Shown: positions 1 through 11,080, counted from the first letter of the stretch. The stretch: DNA of 64,000 nucleotides from Gautieria morchelliformis (GCA_015179125.1 WHVA01000404.1:42728-106727), one strand, 5' to 3'. Notes: generated by a model from the letters alone, not told the origin. Made by a program: numbers and translations.

Positions 1-539
1 AAATTCACAACACACATATACTATTTTGGATGCATGAACGAGGCTTTAGTGTGCCAATCGGGACCTCCCTCGCTACACCTGGGCCATCCCCCAATTTAAT
101 CATTTATTTTGGTATTTTTCGTATTACTTGTGTATATGAAAGCTTGAGGCACGTTGGAGTCTGAAGCGTCAGAGTGGGGATATATGATCACCCTTGTCAC
201 TGTGTCCCATGATAAAAAAGATTCAATCTCGGCTATTTGCTTATGTAATGCAGTGAAAATCGCCAGACAGAAAATCAAACTTGTGTTTCCTGGACAGTGA
301 ATCACATTTTATGAATTTTGAACTGAAAAAATGAAAAAAAAAAAAAAAAAAACATGTAAGAGAAATTTTTACAAGCTTGATTTCAACAAATATCACCATA
401 GAATTGTCGAATAGTGTCTTATGAACAAACATATGGTCTTACTTTTTTGATATTTCAAGCGTCTACAATAGGGAATGTGTCCTGGTAAGATGGCTTAGAT
501 GGGCACTTAGAGGGTGTGTGGTCTATACTGCTGCTATCT
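1..539. mobile_element. Non-autonomous Tc1/mariner-like element, copy 1 (right part)
   Basis: The window opens inside this element. Its right terminus reads ...CTGCTATCT and is followed by the TA at 540-541 and host sequence gcatcaatgg. The last ~57 bases are the inverted partner of the left end visible in the other copies (for example from 9577). No coding capacity is seen; an A-rich run lies near 330-350. The left end and tRNA-like part lie outside the window. Confidence 0.7.
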
Positions 540-813
540 TAGCATCAATGGACGAGCGGTACATTCTTGTAGCAGAGTAATAACAAATTACAAGCCAAGG
601 CAAATTTGAAGCATCACAACCTACATGACAGATTGTAAAGTGCTGCAATAGATTGGAGAACAGGATGGTTAATGTAAGTTGCTGCATCTTGATTGATGTG
701 AGGTTTGCATTGGAATTGCAGCTATGATGCATTAGCTTGCATGCTATCCTTAAGCTTCTGCTGTTCTCCCAGAGCCTACCAAGCTATTAATCAGTGCCTG
801 ATGGAGACTCAAA

Positions 814-2564
814 TCACTCACTGGACACAACAGGCTCCACCAGTTCTACATCTCCAGAATATCCAGTTGCCTCAGTGAACTCCTGTAACTCTATCCCAGC
901 TGACCTAGCCTCTTCTGACAGCTGGTGCTCCTGATCAGCAACATCATTTTGCAAGGTCTCAGCACTAAAAGCCTGTGGGTTCCCAAATTCAGCCACTATG
1001 GCATTGTGAACACTTTGTCTGGCCACTTGGATGGTGGAGAATAAAAGAGTGGATGATGAGGGGTGATTAAGTTGAGAGTGTCTCTCTCTGAGAGCTAGGT
1101 GAAAGCGGCAGATGATAATTGCTGACAAGCTGTATGTGTACTGTTAGTACAATCACATGTCTTTCTCACTGAATATATACCTGTTCTGAAGAGGACACAA
1201 GACACCACCAAGGCTTGGCTTTATACAACAAAGGAGCTGAAATTAGCTATTTTTATTATCAAGATCAATGTCTTGCATACCCTCAATACCTGAAAATTCA
1301 AAGAAGACAGAGTAAGCTCTCAAAGCCTAACAGGATTATAAGTAACAAGACCTTAGATGTGATAGCATTAGCTACACTAATGGTAAGCACAAATCTGAAT
1401 ATGAATCAGACATATGAAATATAATAGGAATAATATTCCATACCCATATCTGACAAAGCCTTACCTGAGATAAGTTGTATGTCCATATATATATGCAATA
1501 TGTTGTATGCTCACCTTGGTAAATCACTAGACTAATGAGAGATTTCTTATCCCAAATCTCACCTTTCCGCCAAAGCCTGAGGGTTTGAATTGCGCTCAGA
1601 ATGGTTACTACCACAACTCCAGTGTCAAAAAGGATTACAGTAACACCACTGATGGTGTCCACTGTCAGAGGTATTTAGAGACAAATCAGGCAAATACAAA
1701 CACCTAGATCTTACCCCTGAAGAATTTGTTAGTATAAATCTAAGCAGAAAGTCCTAGCCAGTACTGACAAAGTCACTCTATTAACTTGTGAACTATTAAT
1801 ATTGCAGTTGTCCCAAACAGAGAGGTACTATATCCATGAAATGAATTTATGCTGTTTATACAAAGTCTACACAGGGACATACCACTTGAGTGATAATAGT
1901 ACCAAGCATAAGCAGCCCAAGAACACACAAAACTCTTTGATTCTGAAGGGAAATAGCATAGGTGCGAGCTAGCAGTAGGCCTAGACAAGTAAATTGTGTT
2001 CATCTTTCTACTTGAGAAATATATGGGTATGATCCCTCACCCTCTATTCCAATGAGAGAAAGAACAGTGCAAGTCTTCAAAAGGTCCAAGATAGCATTAC
2101 ATTTCCTGCAAATATATTACTCCCTAGGTTGCTTTGGCATGAGGAATGGAAGTCATACTAGGTGCTCATTCAAATCAGTAGGGTTGTTACACATGAGAAC
2201 CATAGATGTAATGCACCTCAGCGGAAATGTTAGAAAAGTTAAGATATATGTCAACAAGAAGCGCAGCCAAGGGCATGTAACGAGCAAGTAAATAGAGAAT
2301 GGTGCCGAGCCTGACGGTCTTGCACCAAATGTAGCTGATCTCGGATGGCAGTGTGAGAAGCGTGTCGAAGAAGAGTAGTGCTGTGTAACAAGGTATGGAA
2401 CTCGTGGAATTAGACGTGACATGTACACATACCAAGCGCTGCGAAGAAGGCAGAGTTGATCGTAAAGCTAGTTCAGGTAAGTTGTTTTGCATCGCACTCA
2501 ATGTAGTAAGTACGGACCTGTCTGATAGTACCTGGATAACAGCCGAGGCGTCCGCCTGAGACAT
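814..2564 (-). CDS. DUF6533-like multi-pass membrane protein, unit 1
   Basis: Intron-containing gene read on the minus strand. Exon 1 (2518-2564) starts MSQADASAVIQVLSD. Intron 1 (2468-2517, 50 nt) has donor GTCCGT and acceptor CTAG; exon 2 is 2433-2467; intron 2 (2381-2432, 52 nt) runs GTATGT to ACAG with a CTAAT branch. Exon 3 from 2380 encodes ALLFFDTLLTLPSEISYIW and a second hydrophobic stretch, the pattern I know from the DUF6533 domain of mushroom membrane proteins. Later exons carry a helix ending in LLARTYAISLQNQRVLCVLG (about 1890-1985), another with VILFDTGVVVVTILSAIQTL (about 1510-1660), and a soluble tail ending VSSE at 814. Borders after exon 3 are tentative. Function of the family is unknown to me. 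All placed exons are open, so this copy may be functional. Confidence 0.6.
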
Positions 2565-2645
2565 GATATAAGAAAGAAGAACTGGGATGCAGACGAAGGA
2601 CTAAGTTTTCCGTAGCGATGTGGGTTGGAGTAGCAGATCGCGAAG

Positions 2646-2660
2646 GTGTATATATAAGAT
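2646..2660 (-). promoter_or_regulatory. TATA box of unit 1 membrane-protein gene
   Basis: On the minus strand CTTATATATAC lies about 90 bases upstream of the start codon. Closely related TATA-containing sequence precedes the other membrane-protein copies (for example near 18713, 27005, 55310 and 62905), which suggests duplication carried the promoter with the gene. Confidence 0.5.
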
Positions 2661-2759
2661 TCTGGCCATGGGTGCTGCCAGGTCAACAGATATTCGCAGC
2701 ATCCTATATCAGTGCCAAAGCATGGCACACAATTTCCAAGGGCGTAGTCTGATGAACGA

Positions 2760-3960
2760 ACATTCTATGTAAAAGAATTAACGTTACCAAGACAACGTCG
2801 AGGCATGATGGTATCAGATGGGCACGGGCGAGTAATTGACGCTCGGGCTCTTGCCAGGAATTGGTCATTACACCCGATTTGCCTGGGCGGAATGGAACCC
2901 AAGGTCCATGTAGGCACACTGGGTACTCATTGACGAGTCACAGTGCACTGTCAGCGCGACACCACATGAAAACCAACTGTGACACAGCTCACTGATTTGT
3001 ATCAGGATGTCGTAACTGCGGCGTGTTACTTATCAAGGTGAGAACCCGAGGAAACGAGATTATATGAGAGATCTAGGCTCTCCAGCTCAATGCCCAGAGT
3101 TGGCACGTGGCTGTAATTCTATAGCCTGCTGGATAATCTCAACAGAAATATCAGCTCGTGTCAATGTTGCTGGATACGGGTACACGAGACATTTCTCATT
3201 TGGCTGCATGTCCTGTACGACGTGAAAAGAGGTCGTATGAAACTTAAACATGGAACACAACGACATGGCAACCGCGATATTGTGCATTCGATGTGTCGGA
3301 TGTGACAGTGATGTAGAGCTGCGACCGGTGGCCGAGGAAAGCCCAGGAAGCTACTGAGGGGATCTGCGACGTGGTTGCAGTTTTGTTTCGTATGATATCA
3401 TCAGAATGGCAACAGTGCGACCTAGCGAGAATAAATGGTATTGGACGCATGGCATATTTTTGCAGCCGTGCGTGACATTGCATTCCCTAAGTTTGTTGAA
3501 ACATGGAAGCACACAAGTGACGCACGTAGAATGTTGGCCATGACCCCTGATTTCCTGTCGCGGGGCATGCACGATGCCGACGAGGAGGGCCATCATGATT
3601 CCCGGTCGCCTTACAGTACAAGTCACAGATGTACATGAACGGGGCATAGCTTGTTGTTTTCTTTGGCTAGTGGTAACAAAGCGATTCGACCAAGCACAGG
3701 TGGAGTGGAAGGCGGAAGTTTGTTGTATCAGCGCAGCCAAACCTCATTTTGCGTTCTACGTCTTGCTCTCGAATCCATCACCGCGCATTCACCTCGTCAG
3801 CTATTCAATATCGTGACGGCACCCACCCCCATATCGTATTATGCCCGGAGTTCCGTAGTCAACACGAAAAACCACTAGACTTCCAAGACAGCCTTCGAGA
3901 CTGTGGGCGGGGCGTGAGTCGTGTTGAGTGGCGGTTGCAGCGCACTACGACTTGAATTGC
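2760..3960. other. Conserved spacer upstream of membrane-protein gene (unit 1)
   Basis: About 1.2 kb shared, with indels, by unit 3 (18780-19480), unit 4 (27060-27322 plus 32275-32870), unit 5 (41740-42500) and unit 6 (55390-56640). Small open frames on both strands shift between copies, so I do not call a gene. It may hold upstream regulatory DNA or remains of an older gene. Confidence 0.5.
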
Positions 3961-4009
3961 ACAAAAACTGGTGAGTAGAAGCCCTTGTCCCGCTAGACAA
4001 GGGAAAGTC

Positions 4010-4140
4010 ACGCTTGATTAGAAGCCGGCTGGAAGCCGGTCCTGACCTGGTATTGGTTCGGCTTTTGGATACAGCTCGGCACAGCGTATTATGTAATGCA
4101 GAGCTCGGCTAAAAGCTAAAACCGAACCTCGGCAACAGCG
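4010..4140. repeat. Hairpin-forming repeat, MITE-like
   Basis: The segment holds imperfect inverted arms: GGTTCGGCTTTT near 4055 faces AAAACCGAACC near 4120, and GCTCGGC pairs with a second GCTCGGC-type arm. Just upstream CCCTTGTC faces GACAAGGG across a six-base loop (about 3985-4006). The same block recurs at 56670-56845. No coding is seen. Confidence 0.4.
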
Positions 4141-4327
4141 GTGAAAGGAGTACAAGGCCCTGCACATTTAGCACGTGCCTTTTCAGAGACGTAAAGCCTT
4201 GAAAACAGATGGGACAGGGTTCCTTTTCCTCAATCTTCTTTGCCCTTCTTCTGACGGTCGGAGGATGGTCAGAGTCATCTGGCTCGCAAAAGGGAACGAC
4301 CGCTGTGGTGCTATTCGTGCCACTCAA
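4109..4327 (-). pseudogene. Zinc-finger-like gene fragment
   Basis: A 72-residue minus-strand frame carries a basic stretch (RRRAKK) followed by EKEPCPICFQGFTSLKRHV, which resembles a C2H2-type finger start with a CxxC pair and one histidine; the second zinc-binding histidine is not evident. It is found only in unit 1. It may be the first exon of a captured host gene, since no continuation is seen downstream. Could also be chance. Confidence 0.3.
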
Positions 4328-4560
4328 CGTCAGAACCTGATCACAACTTTATAGGTGATCCTACGTACTAGAGGGATGCACAGGCGCTCCTGGCATCTAG
4401 CCGCGAAGACGAGGCGACGGCTGAGACCCCAGCTCCTAGGGACATCTGTAGATCAAGGAAGCTAGGAACGATCAGGATGCCGGTGGTTAGAGTTTGTGAG
4501 AGCATCTCACTCTTGGGGGGATATCGCGGGACGCCCTCCTACCCTCAGAGTGGGGAGGGG
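4328..4560. other. Unassigned sequence
   Basis: Unique sequence between the zinc-finger-like fragment and the tandem repeat. I see no convincing gene. Confidence 0.3.
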
Positions 4561-5030
4561 TGCATGCCACTGCGGAACGTTAAAAGAGGAACACGGTTGA
4601 GTGCCGTATGGGCTGGTATCCCTGAACAAGAACGGGTCAACGAGAGGACACACTGGCATCTCATTAACAGTAATGGGACGACCATCTGGGAGGCTGCAAG
4701 ACCCTGAGGGACGGTTGCATGCACTGCGGAACATTGAAGGAGGAACACGGTTGAGTGCCGCATGACCTGGTACGCCTGACCAAGACCGGGTCAACGAGAG
4801 GACACACTGGTACCTCATTAACGGTAATACGCACGGGACGGCCATCTGGGAGGCTGCAGGACCGTGAGTGGGTGCATGCCACTGCGGAACGTTGAAGGAA
4901 GAATGCGGTGGAGTGACGTATGATATGGTATGCCTGACCAAGAACGGATCAACGAGAGGACACACCGGCACCTCATTATCAGTAATACGCACGGGACGGC
5001 CATCTGGGAGGCTGCAGGACCGTCATCGAG
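4561..5030. repeat. Three tandem copies of a ~156 bp repeat
   Basis: Repeats begin near 4561, 4718 and 4873 with TGCATGC(C)ACTGCGGAAC and share GAGAGGACACAC and CCATCTGGGAGGCTGCA. They differ by scattered substitutions, so duplication is not very recent. Unit 4 keeps only part of the last copy (32872-33010). Open frames on the minus strand follow the repeat but look non-coding. Confidence 0.75.
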
Positions 5031-5700
5031 TGACATGTCGAATTCTACTAATAGTGGTGAATGATACCTAAGTATATTCATCGCTCCATTCGAAATGATT
5101 GTCACAGGTACCATCTGCAGAAGATGTAACCGATTCACTTCCCTGGGATATCACGATAACTTCTGCTAGTACTGTATTCTAGTAGTACAGCGGCTGGCGT
5201 CAGTGCCGCCTGCCTAGTTTCCTGGATTAAAAAGTCATATATACGCAACGATTATCGAGTAATCACTCAACTTCCGTAAGACGTCCATTAATGTTCTAGC
5301 TGAGCTACACACAAGCAACAGCGGTCATCCTATTATAAGGGTCTGTCCCGTTCAAAAAGCCAAGAGTATCGTTCCGCGGAACAATGTGTATCCACCCGAA
5401 GTACGCCTTTAACAACTTGGTCAAACTCCCAACATGAGTACTTCCCAAGTCGTCATGCCACATTTCAGGCGACGTTGGGGCTAATGACGTGGTTGCAACC
5501 TGTCGTCTATCCGCCTCGTGCCCCCGTAATCTTCCTGGGAGACCAAATCATGTCTCGATACCGTACTTCGTCTCGCGACGCCTCCTTCATATTCTCCAAG
5601 GCCTGTGAAAAAGACCTCCGACACGAAACTTGATGCCCATTGATGCCCAGCATTCTCCCAAGTCTGCAGAACAATTCAACACGACGCCTACTCACGAGGG
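5031..5700. other. Flank and putative second-exon region of membrane-protein fragment
   Basis: Shared with 33010-33700 and 59340-60050. On the minus strand a GTGAGT donor-like site (about 5708) and a CTGCAG acceptor-like site (about 5660) suggest an intron directly after the exon at 5718-6137. The sequence beyond gives no recognisable protein. Confidence 0.35.
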
Positions 5701-5717
5701 ACAAGACTCACAGTGAA

Positions 5718-6137
5718 TTACAGTGCAATTTTTCCAAGGATGATCATTAGCGCAACGATGATCAAACCCAGCACCATCAACGAACTGCCACTCATGACAA
5801 CAAGCTCACCTTTGCTGAACGATTCTATATCCTCCGAGCCACGTGTTTTTTTACCACCTACAGCTCCTATTTCATATTCCTCTTCGTTTCCAACGACAAT
5901 ATGCTTTGACTGAAAGGAGAGTCGTGATGGGGCGAGAGATGCCTTGGCTTGCCCGCTGCTCTGAGGAAAATAATTGAGGGGACCGGGTGTACTCGCTGAC
6001 GCTGGAGTTTGAGGCTGGAACTGGTTATGGCCATGGGGATAGTCTACTCCGTCTAACCCGAGGCTGTTGTAGCTGAAGGCAAGTAACGACGACTCAGATG
6101 GACTGGACGGAGGTGAAGCCATGGATTGAACTTTCAC
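5718..6137 (-). pseudogene. First exon of a Ser/Pro-rich single-pass membrane protein (fragment)
   Basis: The 139-residue frame begins MKVQSMASPPSSPSESSLLA, is serine- and proline-rich, has an acidic stretch (NEEEYEIG) and ends in one long hydrophobic helix of the type SSLMVLGLIIVALMIILG. This suits a cytosolic N-terminus followed by a signal anchor. It ends at a stop that overlaps a GTAATT/GTGAGT donor-like site, so it is probably exon 1 of a larger gene whose remainder is missing. A second copy at 33717-34136 differs mostly by conservative changes (I/L, S/D), suggesting past selection. I do not recognise the family. Confidence 0.5.
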
Positions 6138-6730
6138 GCTCCGACTCTACCTCTACGCTGCTTCCACAATATTTTCTTACATACCCAGTGTCGGTGCTCC
6201 GAAAGGCTTTCACGGCGCTCCTTGCGTCACCCGGGAATTGTGTGCCCCATTTGAGTTTAGGAACCCATCATCGCCGAAAGAAGTTTATCTCGATCCACTG
6301 TCCAGGAATTGCCCACCGGCGCTTGCATCCTCGAAGCTTCTCCGTTCTATAATTATCACGGTATGGGACTACTACTTAGCATGTATTCATCGAATTGAAA
6401 GACGAGGTTAGTGCAGTAAATTAGATAGCAGTTGAAAGCGGGTGTCATATTTCCACACTACTGTTGCCCAACCCCTTCCCCTCCCCTCCCTCCCCGATGC
6501 GTTGACCCGCACCTACATTCTCTCCGATTTCGTCTGCTGTACACCGTCCCTCCTTCTCGTCCCCCCTGCTGTCATTTCCCCTGCTCCTTACCCCTCCGCC
6601 CCCGCCCCCGCCCCCGCCCCCCAACACCGTACAGCACAGCCCCCCACTTCCACACCCACGCATCACTGCCGCGCCTCCATGCCCCCGCTTTTACTCGCCC
6701 TTCCCACCCAGGAGCCACCCGCCCATCTAC
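6138..6730. other. Upstream flank and GC-rich, C-runs region
   Basis: Shared with 34137-34730. It includes a run of CCCCCG units near 6598-6620. Plus-strand frames are proline/arginine-rich and differ between copies. A block near 7085-7190 (beyond the solo LTR) encodes AEHDGLTMTRIMQRCLQLNA in one frame in both units, so another gene fragment is possible but not recognised. Confidence 0.35.
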
Positions 6731-7068
6731 TGTAGGAGGTAAACGCGTAAGCCAGGGGCAAACCGCGTCACCCCGTGTCACCCCATTGTGACACAATATG
6801 CGCAGTCTCATTGTTCCAGTTGTTTATTGTCCTACGTGCTCATTGTAGTTTACATTCCATTGTTCTTCTACACTATAAAGTAGGTAGCTAGAACCCCCAA
6901 CTTTCCTCAGTACTTTGCACTCGAGCAAATACTGAGGTAAGACATTCGAAATGTCTCTTTTATTCATCTTACTTAATACGCTTGTACAGATTCGCATAGG
7001 TAAACTTATATTAGTACTTTGCACTCGAGAAAATACTGAGATTCGCATAGCATATAATAATTCTTACA
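6731..7068. mobile_element. Solo LTR, 338 bp, TSD TCTAC
   Basis: Sequence starts TGTAGGAGG and ends TTCTTACA, flanked by TCTAC at 6726-6730 and 7069-7073. Unit 4 has the uninterrupted site (cccatctacaacagcc near 34720). It contains a TATAAA at about 6872 and a ~25 bp internal direct repeat (ACTTTGCACTCGAG...) at about 6911 and 7016. Confidence 0.85.
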
Positions 7069-7776
7069 TCTACAACAGCCCCTCCACCGTCCTCCTCCGG
7101 CGACACTACGCACCTGCGGAACACGACGGCCTCACCATGACGCGCATCATGCAGCGTTGTCTGCAGCTGAATGCGCGGGAGCGGGCGACGGTGATCCAGT
7201 CCAGAAGGATAACTTGCTTCCCCCCCCCCCCCCCGTCCTAGTTACTGTGACGAGAACGACATGGCCGCTGAAGTCTGTATTTTTCCAGTACTGCACGAGA
7301 CTCGAGATGCGATTGCATCTACGTACAGATAAAGATCTCAGTACAGTTCTCCTTATGTAACACATATGTTTTATACAAGTTGGGAAAAGTTGTAGCTGTC
7401 GGCGTGAATGATGTCATCTCCTTTGGAACAACGGTAACAAGCTAGTTGGATCCAGAGTCAAATATGAACGATCCGATACTCGTTCCTATCGAGTTTCGTA
7501 CACACTTATGTAGCGACCGGATGTCGGCCACCTACCAAACTAAGACAAACAGCACACCACGCCTGACTCGGCAGTTACAACGAGCAGCATGACACACAAA
7601 CGGACACAGACAACAAGCCCGGACATCGTCGTCTTTGCATCATACATGTTGTCCCGGCCGCCCGTCCTCCCCTCGCGTAACACTAACTGCCTCCCCTCCC
7701 AGGCTTCATATCTCCCACCGCCCTCTCCCTCTTCCGCCCACGCACACGATAGCGCAATTTACGGTATTTCCCTTTG
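7069..7776. other. Upstream flank of GC-rich gene copy 1
   Basis: Contains a C-run at about 7209-7224 and the conserved block GTAGCTGTCGG near 7390, also seen at 19530, 35020 and 42530. No gene is called here. Confidence 0.35.
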
Positions 7777-7784
7777 GATATAAA
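7777..7784 (+). promoter_or_regulatory. TATA box of GC-rich gene copy 1
   Basis: GATATAAA lies about 45 bases ahead of the ATG at 7828. Copies 2, 4 and 5 keep a TATA motif at the matching place; copy 3 reads GCATAAAC and has lost it. Confidence 0.45.
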
Positions 7785-7827
7785 CAGCCCGTCCAGCCTG
7801 AATGCCGCGTTCCCTGCCCTCTCCACC

Positions 7828-8904
7828 ATGTCGCCATCCATCGCCAGCATGACCCACACACACACACAAGCACAGACCCTGGAGACACAACCCCACCCAG
7901 CCGATGAGACGTCCCGTTGCCCAGTCCCTCGTGTCTCGCATCGTACCGAACGCCACTCGCTGGTCCCTAGACTCCACCCTACCGCCCCTCACATCCCGCA
8001 CCGCCCTCCCACCCCACGGCCGGCCCTTCCCGCCCCCGCCCACCGGCCACGAGCCCATGAAGCTCTTCACAACTTGTCCCCCGGACGGCGGCTCCTTCCC
8101 CCACGACCCACACCCCGACCGCGACGCGGGGGGCTTCCCCGCAGAGGACACGCGCTGCCCGTGCGAGACGTGTGCCCGGGGCGAGCTCAGAATACTAGGG
8201 CGGGGGCGGAGACAGGGTTGGGCGCATGCCCAAAGCGGGTGCGCCCGCGATGACACCGACGCCCCCAGACGGCGGGAATTCTTCAAGACGGCGCCGGCCC
8301 GGGAGTTCAATGGCGCAGCCGAGCGCGACTGTCATGTCGGCAGCGTGCCCGCGATTGGCACGGCACGGCCCGGGGACGAGCCCCTGGGCTGAGGGGTGGG
8401 GTTGGGGCTGGAGAGCGCGGCCGACGGCGATGCGTCCCTGGAAACGCTGCGCCTCTCACCTGGGGGCCGCGTGCCCTGTGGCGAATATGGGTGCGCGTCG
8501 CCCCCCCCCCCGCCACACCGAACCCGCACACACATGCCTTCGCCCCCAACAGTAACGACCGCACCACCCGCACCTGCACATGCAGCATCACACAGCCCCC
8601 GCACCTCCAACTCTGCACCCGCAAGCCCTCCCTTACCCGCGCATGCCCGCCACGGCACCCTTACCTTGCCCATACCTGCCCCCCCAAAATCCCCCGCCAC
8701 CACGCGGGCAAATACATGAAGCGTGTCTTCGTGAACGCGCCCTGCACGGTCCCTGGGAACGGGAACGGACCCGCGCCCAACGCGTACCCCCCATCGCACT
8801 CGCACATGCTCCCCCCGCCCCTGCCCACGCCCACGCTCACGCAGCACGCCTACCCGGCCGCGGTGTCCCCGCCTCCCCACTGCCACGAATATCAGCATCC
8901 ATGA
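7828..8904 (+). pseudogene. Proline-rich GC-rich gene, copy 1
   Basis: Probable multi-exon gene of unknown family. Reading from MSPSIASMT and joining across an intron of about 65 nt (clear in copies 2, 3 and 5: donor GTATGT/GTACGT after GATG, acceptor CTAG) gives DSTLPPLTS...HEPMKLFTTCPPDGGSFP and RCPCETCARGELRIL. A later exon contains EFFKTAPAREFNGAAERDC, and the last ends VFVNAPCTVPGNG...HEYQHP with a stop at 8902-8904. Third codon positions are strongly C/G. In this copy the donor has changed to AGACGT, so it is likely a pseudogene. Four further copies lie in the window. Confidence 0.4.
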
Positions 8905-9574
8905 TGTGGGTCGGGTACGTCGTGGTCTCCTTCAGTTTAAACTCATTTTACTGTGATGCCAGACTCCACCCAGGCCAAGCACTGCTGATATTCGTGCACA
9001 TTATAATAGGGTCTTTTATACTTGCGTCTGGCAGGGTGTTCAAGGCAGTCATGGGCTATGACCTTTGCACTATGGGGCCTATCCATGGGTCAAGTCAGCG
9101 CCCAGCCCAGGTGTGGGTGGGAGAACCTTCCTCATCATATTTCTCTTTGCATGCTGTGACAGCACTCCACCGGAGGAACAAAGCACGTTTCTCAATGATG
9201 GTGCAGCGTGGCCCAGGCACTTTCATATCAGATCAGGGAACCAGCAGTGGGTGTATACTTCTGCCAAACAGAATAGCATATCGGACATCGACACTCGTAT
9301 CCTGGACCATAGGACAGGCTGCTGCCTGCGATGGACAGTGACCATTATTATTGATGCCATATTTGTGAATGTGCATGTTGGAGTATCAGTTGGCACTGAT
9401 GCATCGTGAGCTCTGAAGTAATAATAATAAGAATGTGGTGATGGTCATTTACAAATAACATAACAAACATATCCTTCAGACCAGGTTGGGATCCCAGGCA
9501 AGTACATGCATGCACACACTCCCCACACAGTTCCTTTCCGTGCACCCAGCTGAGCCCATGAGTGGACTGACTCC
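8905..9574. other. Conserved linker segment, copy 1
   Basis: Follows every complete GC-rich gene copy (15895, 36331, 44080) and starts with TTTAAACTCATTTTACTGTG. Two overlapping plus frames stay open in copies 1, 4 and 5 (for example 9065-9409), and a 3 bp insertion in copy 4 keeps frame, but copy 2 is shifted. I cannot decide whether it codes. Confidence 0.4.
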
Positions 9575-9625
9575 TAAGATAGCGGCAGTATAGACTGCGC
9601 ACCCACTAAGCGCCCATTAGTCATC

Positions 9626-9636
9626 TTAGGGTTAGG
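9626..9636 (+). repeat. Telomere-like TTAGGGTTAGG motif
   Basis: Lies at the inner edge of the element's left inverted repeat; the same motif occurs at 20996-21006 and 44821-44831. It is too short to show a telomeric origin. Confidence 0.3.
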
Positions 9637-9783
9637 ATTTGGGCAGTCAAAATAGCCAGGGGAGAATTTTCAAATTTTGGTAGGACATCCTGGTAGCTAT
9701 GATATATTACTTTGGGGCCTGATCTAAGTCCATTATTGACTGTGGTAGTACTCTATGCCCATGAAACTTTACTTTTCTCTAAT

Positions 9784-9855
9784 GTCTGTTTGGTGTAGTG
9801 GTTATAAGTATTATATACATTGAGGTTAGTGTGGCAGGTTCAATTATTGAGGTTT
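9784..9855 (+). ncRNA. tRNA-like (SINE-type) sequence with A and B boxes
   Basis: TGGTGTAGTGG (9791) matches the tRNA A box and GGTTCAATT (9837) the B box, 46 bases apart as in a tRNA gene. The anticodon arm is degenerate and there is no good acceptor stem, so this is a tRNA-derived remnant or SINE head rather than a working tRNA. Matching copies: 21153-21225, 44978-45050 (A box damaged) and 60128-60200. Confidence 0.5.
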
Positions 9856-10469
9856 GTAGATTTTGTTTCAACCAACAAACTTTGTGTAAATAGTTCATTG
9901 CCTATATTTTTCTGTTTTCTTTCTGTAACTTGCTGTTGCAGTTTGAATTTTTGGTATATAAAATTCACAACACATATATACTAATTTGGATGCACAAGAG
10001 AAGCTTTAGTGTGCCAATCAGGACCTCCCCCACTATGCTTGGGGTGCCCTCCAATTTAATCATTTATTTTGGTATTTTTCATATTACTCATGTATATGAA
10101 AGCTTGAGGCAAGTCAGAGTCTGAATTGTCGGAGTGGGGATATATGATCACCTTCATCTCTGTGTCCCACAAAAAAAGAATTCAATCTCCACTATTTGCT
10201 CATGTAATGCCGTGAAAATTGCCAGGACAGAAAATCGAACTTGTGTTTCCTGGACAGGGAATCACATTTTATGAATTTTCAAATGAAAAAAAAAAATGAA
10301 AAAAAAACAAACATGTAATAGAAATTTTTATAAGCTTGATTTCAACAAAATAGCATCATAGAGTTGTTGAATAGTGTCTTATGAACAAACATATGGTCTT
10401 ACTTTTTTGATATTTCAAGTGTCTACAATAGGGAATGTGTTCTGGTAAGATGACTTAGATGGGCGCTTA

Positions 10470-11045
10470 CACTGGAGACATGGCAAAATTTCTTGACTTT
10501 GGAAATCTACTGGAAATCCTAAGGACATTCCACATTTCTTCACAATTTCCCAGTTCAGGAAATTGGATGAGAATTTAATGTTTTATCAGAGTTTTTTGAC
10601 TTCAGGAAATCCTTCAAAAATTGTAAGATTATCACCTCAAAATCTTTAAGAAACTCTCAGGAAACATTGAATTTCATCTGTAATGAAACAAAATATTTAT
10701 TAAACTTTCCTCAGTTTTGGAAATTCTATTAAAATGTTGGTTTCCTGAACATTTGACAGGGAAACTTTGTGGAAATCATTGTTTCTATAGAATTTCCTAA
10801 CTGGAGAAATTTTACTGAAAATTTCGTTTCATGAAAGAGGAAATTCAATGTTTCCTGAGCATTTCCTGAAGATTTGTAGCTGCTAATTTTGCAATTTCTG
10901 CAGGATTTCCAACAGCCAAAAAACTCTGACAAAACCTTCAATTTTCATCCAATTTCCTAAACTGGGAAATTTTGAAGAAATGTGGAATATCCTTAGGATT
11001 TCCAGTAGATTTACAAAGTCAGGAAATTTTGCAATGTCTCCAGTG
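10470..11045. mobile_element. Foldback MITE, 576 bp, TSD TTA
   Basis: Ends CACTGGAGACAT... and ...ATGTCTCCAGTG are inverted and the similarity runs about 100 bases inward, with more palindromic matches near the centre. It is flanked by TTA at 10467-10469 and 11046-11048; the other copies of the host element show the uninterrupted cacttagaggg. The CACTG terminus and 3 bp duplication suit a CACTA-type or PIF/Harbinger-derived non-autonomous element. No coding. Confidence 0.8.
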
Positions 11046-11080
11046 TTAGAGGGTGCATGGTCTATACTGCTGCTATCTTA

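Larger units (their letters stand above)
9577..11078. mobile_element. Non-autonomous Tc1/mariner-like element, copy 2
   Basis: Left end AGATAGCGGCAGTATAGAC and right end GTCTATACTGCTGCTATCT are inverted partners over about 55 bp. TA duplicates at 9575-9576 and 11079-11080. The empty site, ctcctagcatc, is seen at 16591-16601 and 38677-38687. It carries a nested 576 bp foldback element; without that it is about 0.92 kb. There is no transposase frame. Confidence 0.85.

Noticed and set aside
2153-2428. Second conserved minus frame over exon 3 (MYMSRLIPRVPYL)
   Set aside because: Overlaps exon 3 and intron 2 in another phase; open in several copies only because of shared sequence.
4477-4992. Protein encoded by the 156 bp repeats
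   Set aside because: Period of about 156 allows repeats in any open frame; no splice or start signals and no match in unit 4.
7759-8310. Long arginine/glycine-rich minus frame
   Set aside because: Antisense of the GC-rich gene; high GC leaves few stops and the frame is not kept in other copies.
9626-9636. Interstitial telomere or chromosome end
   Set aside because: Only one and a half TTAGGG units, part of a transposon end in each copy.
9784-9855. Functional tRNA gene
   Set aside because: Boxes are good but stems, anticodon loop and acceptor do not pair.
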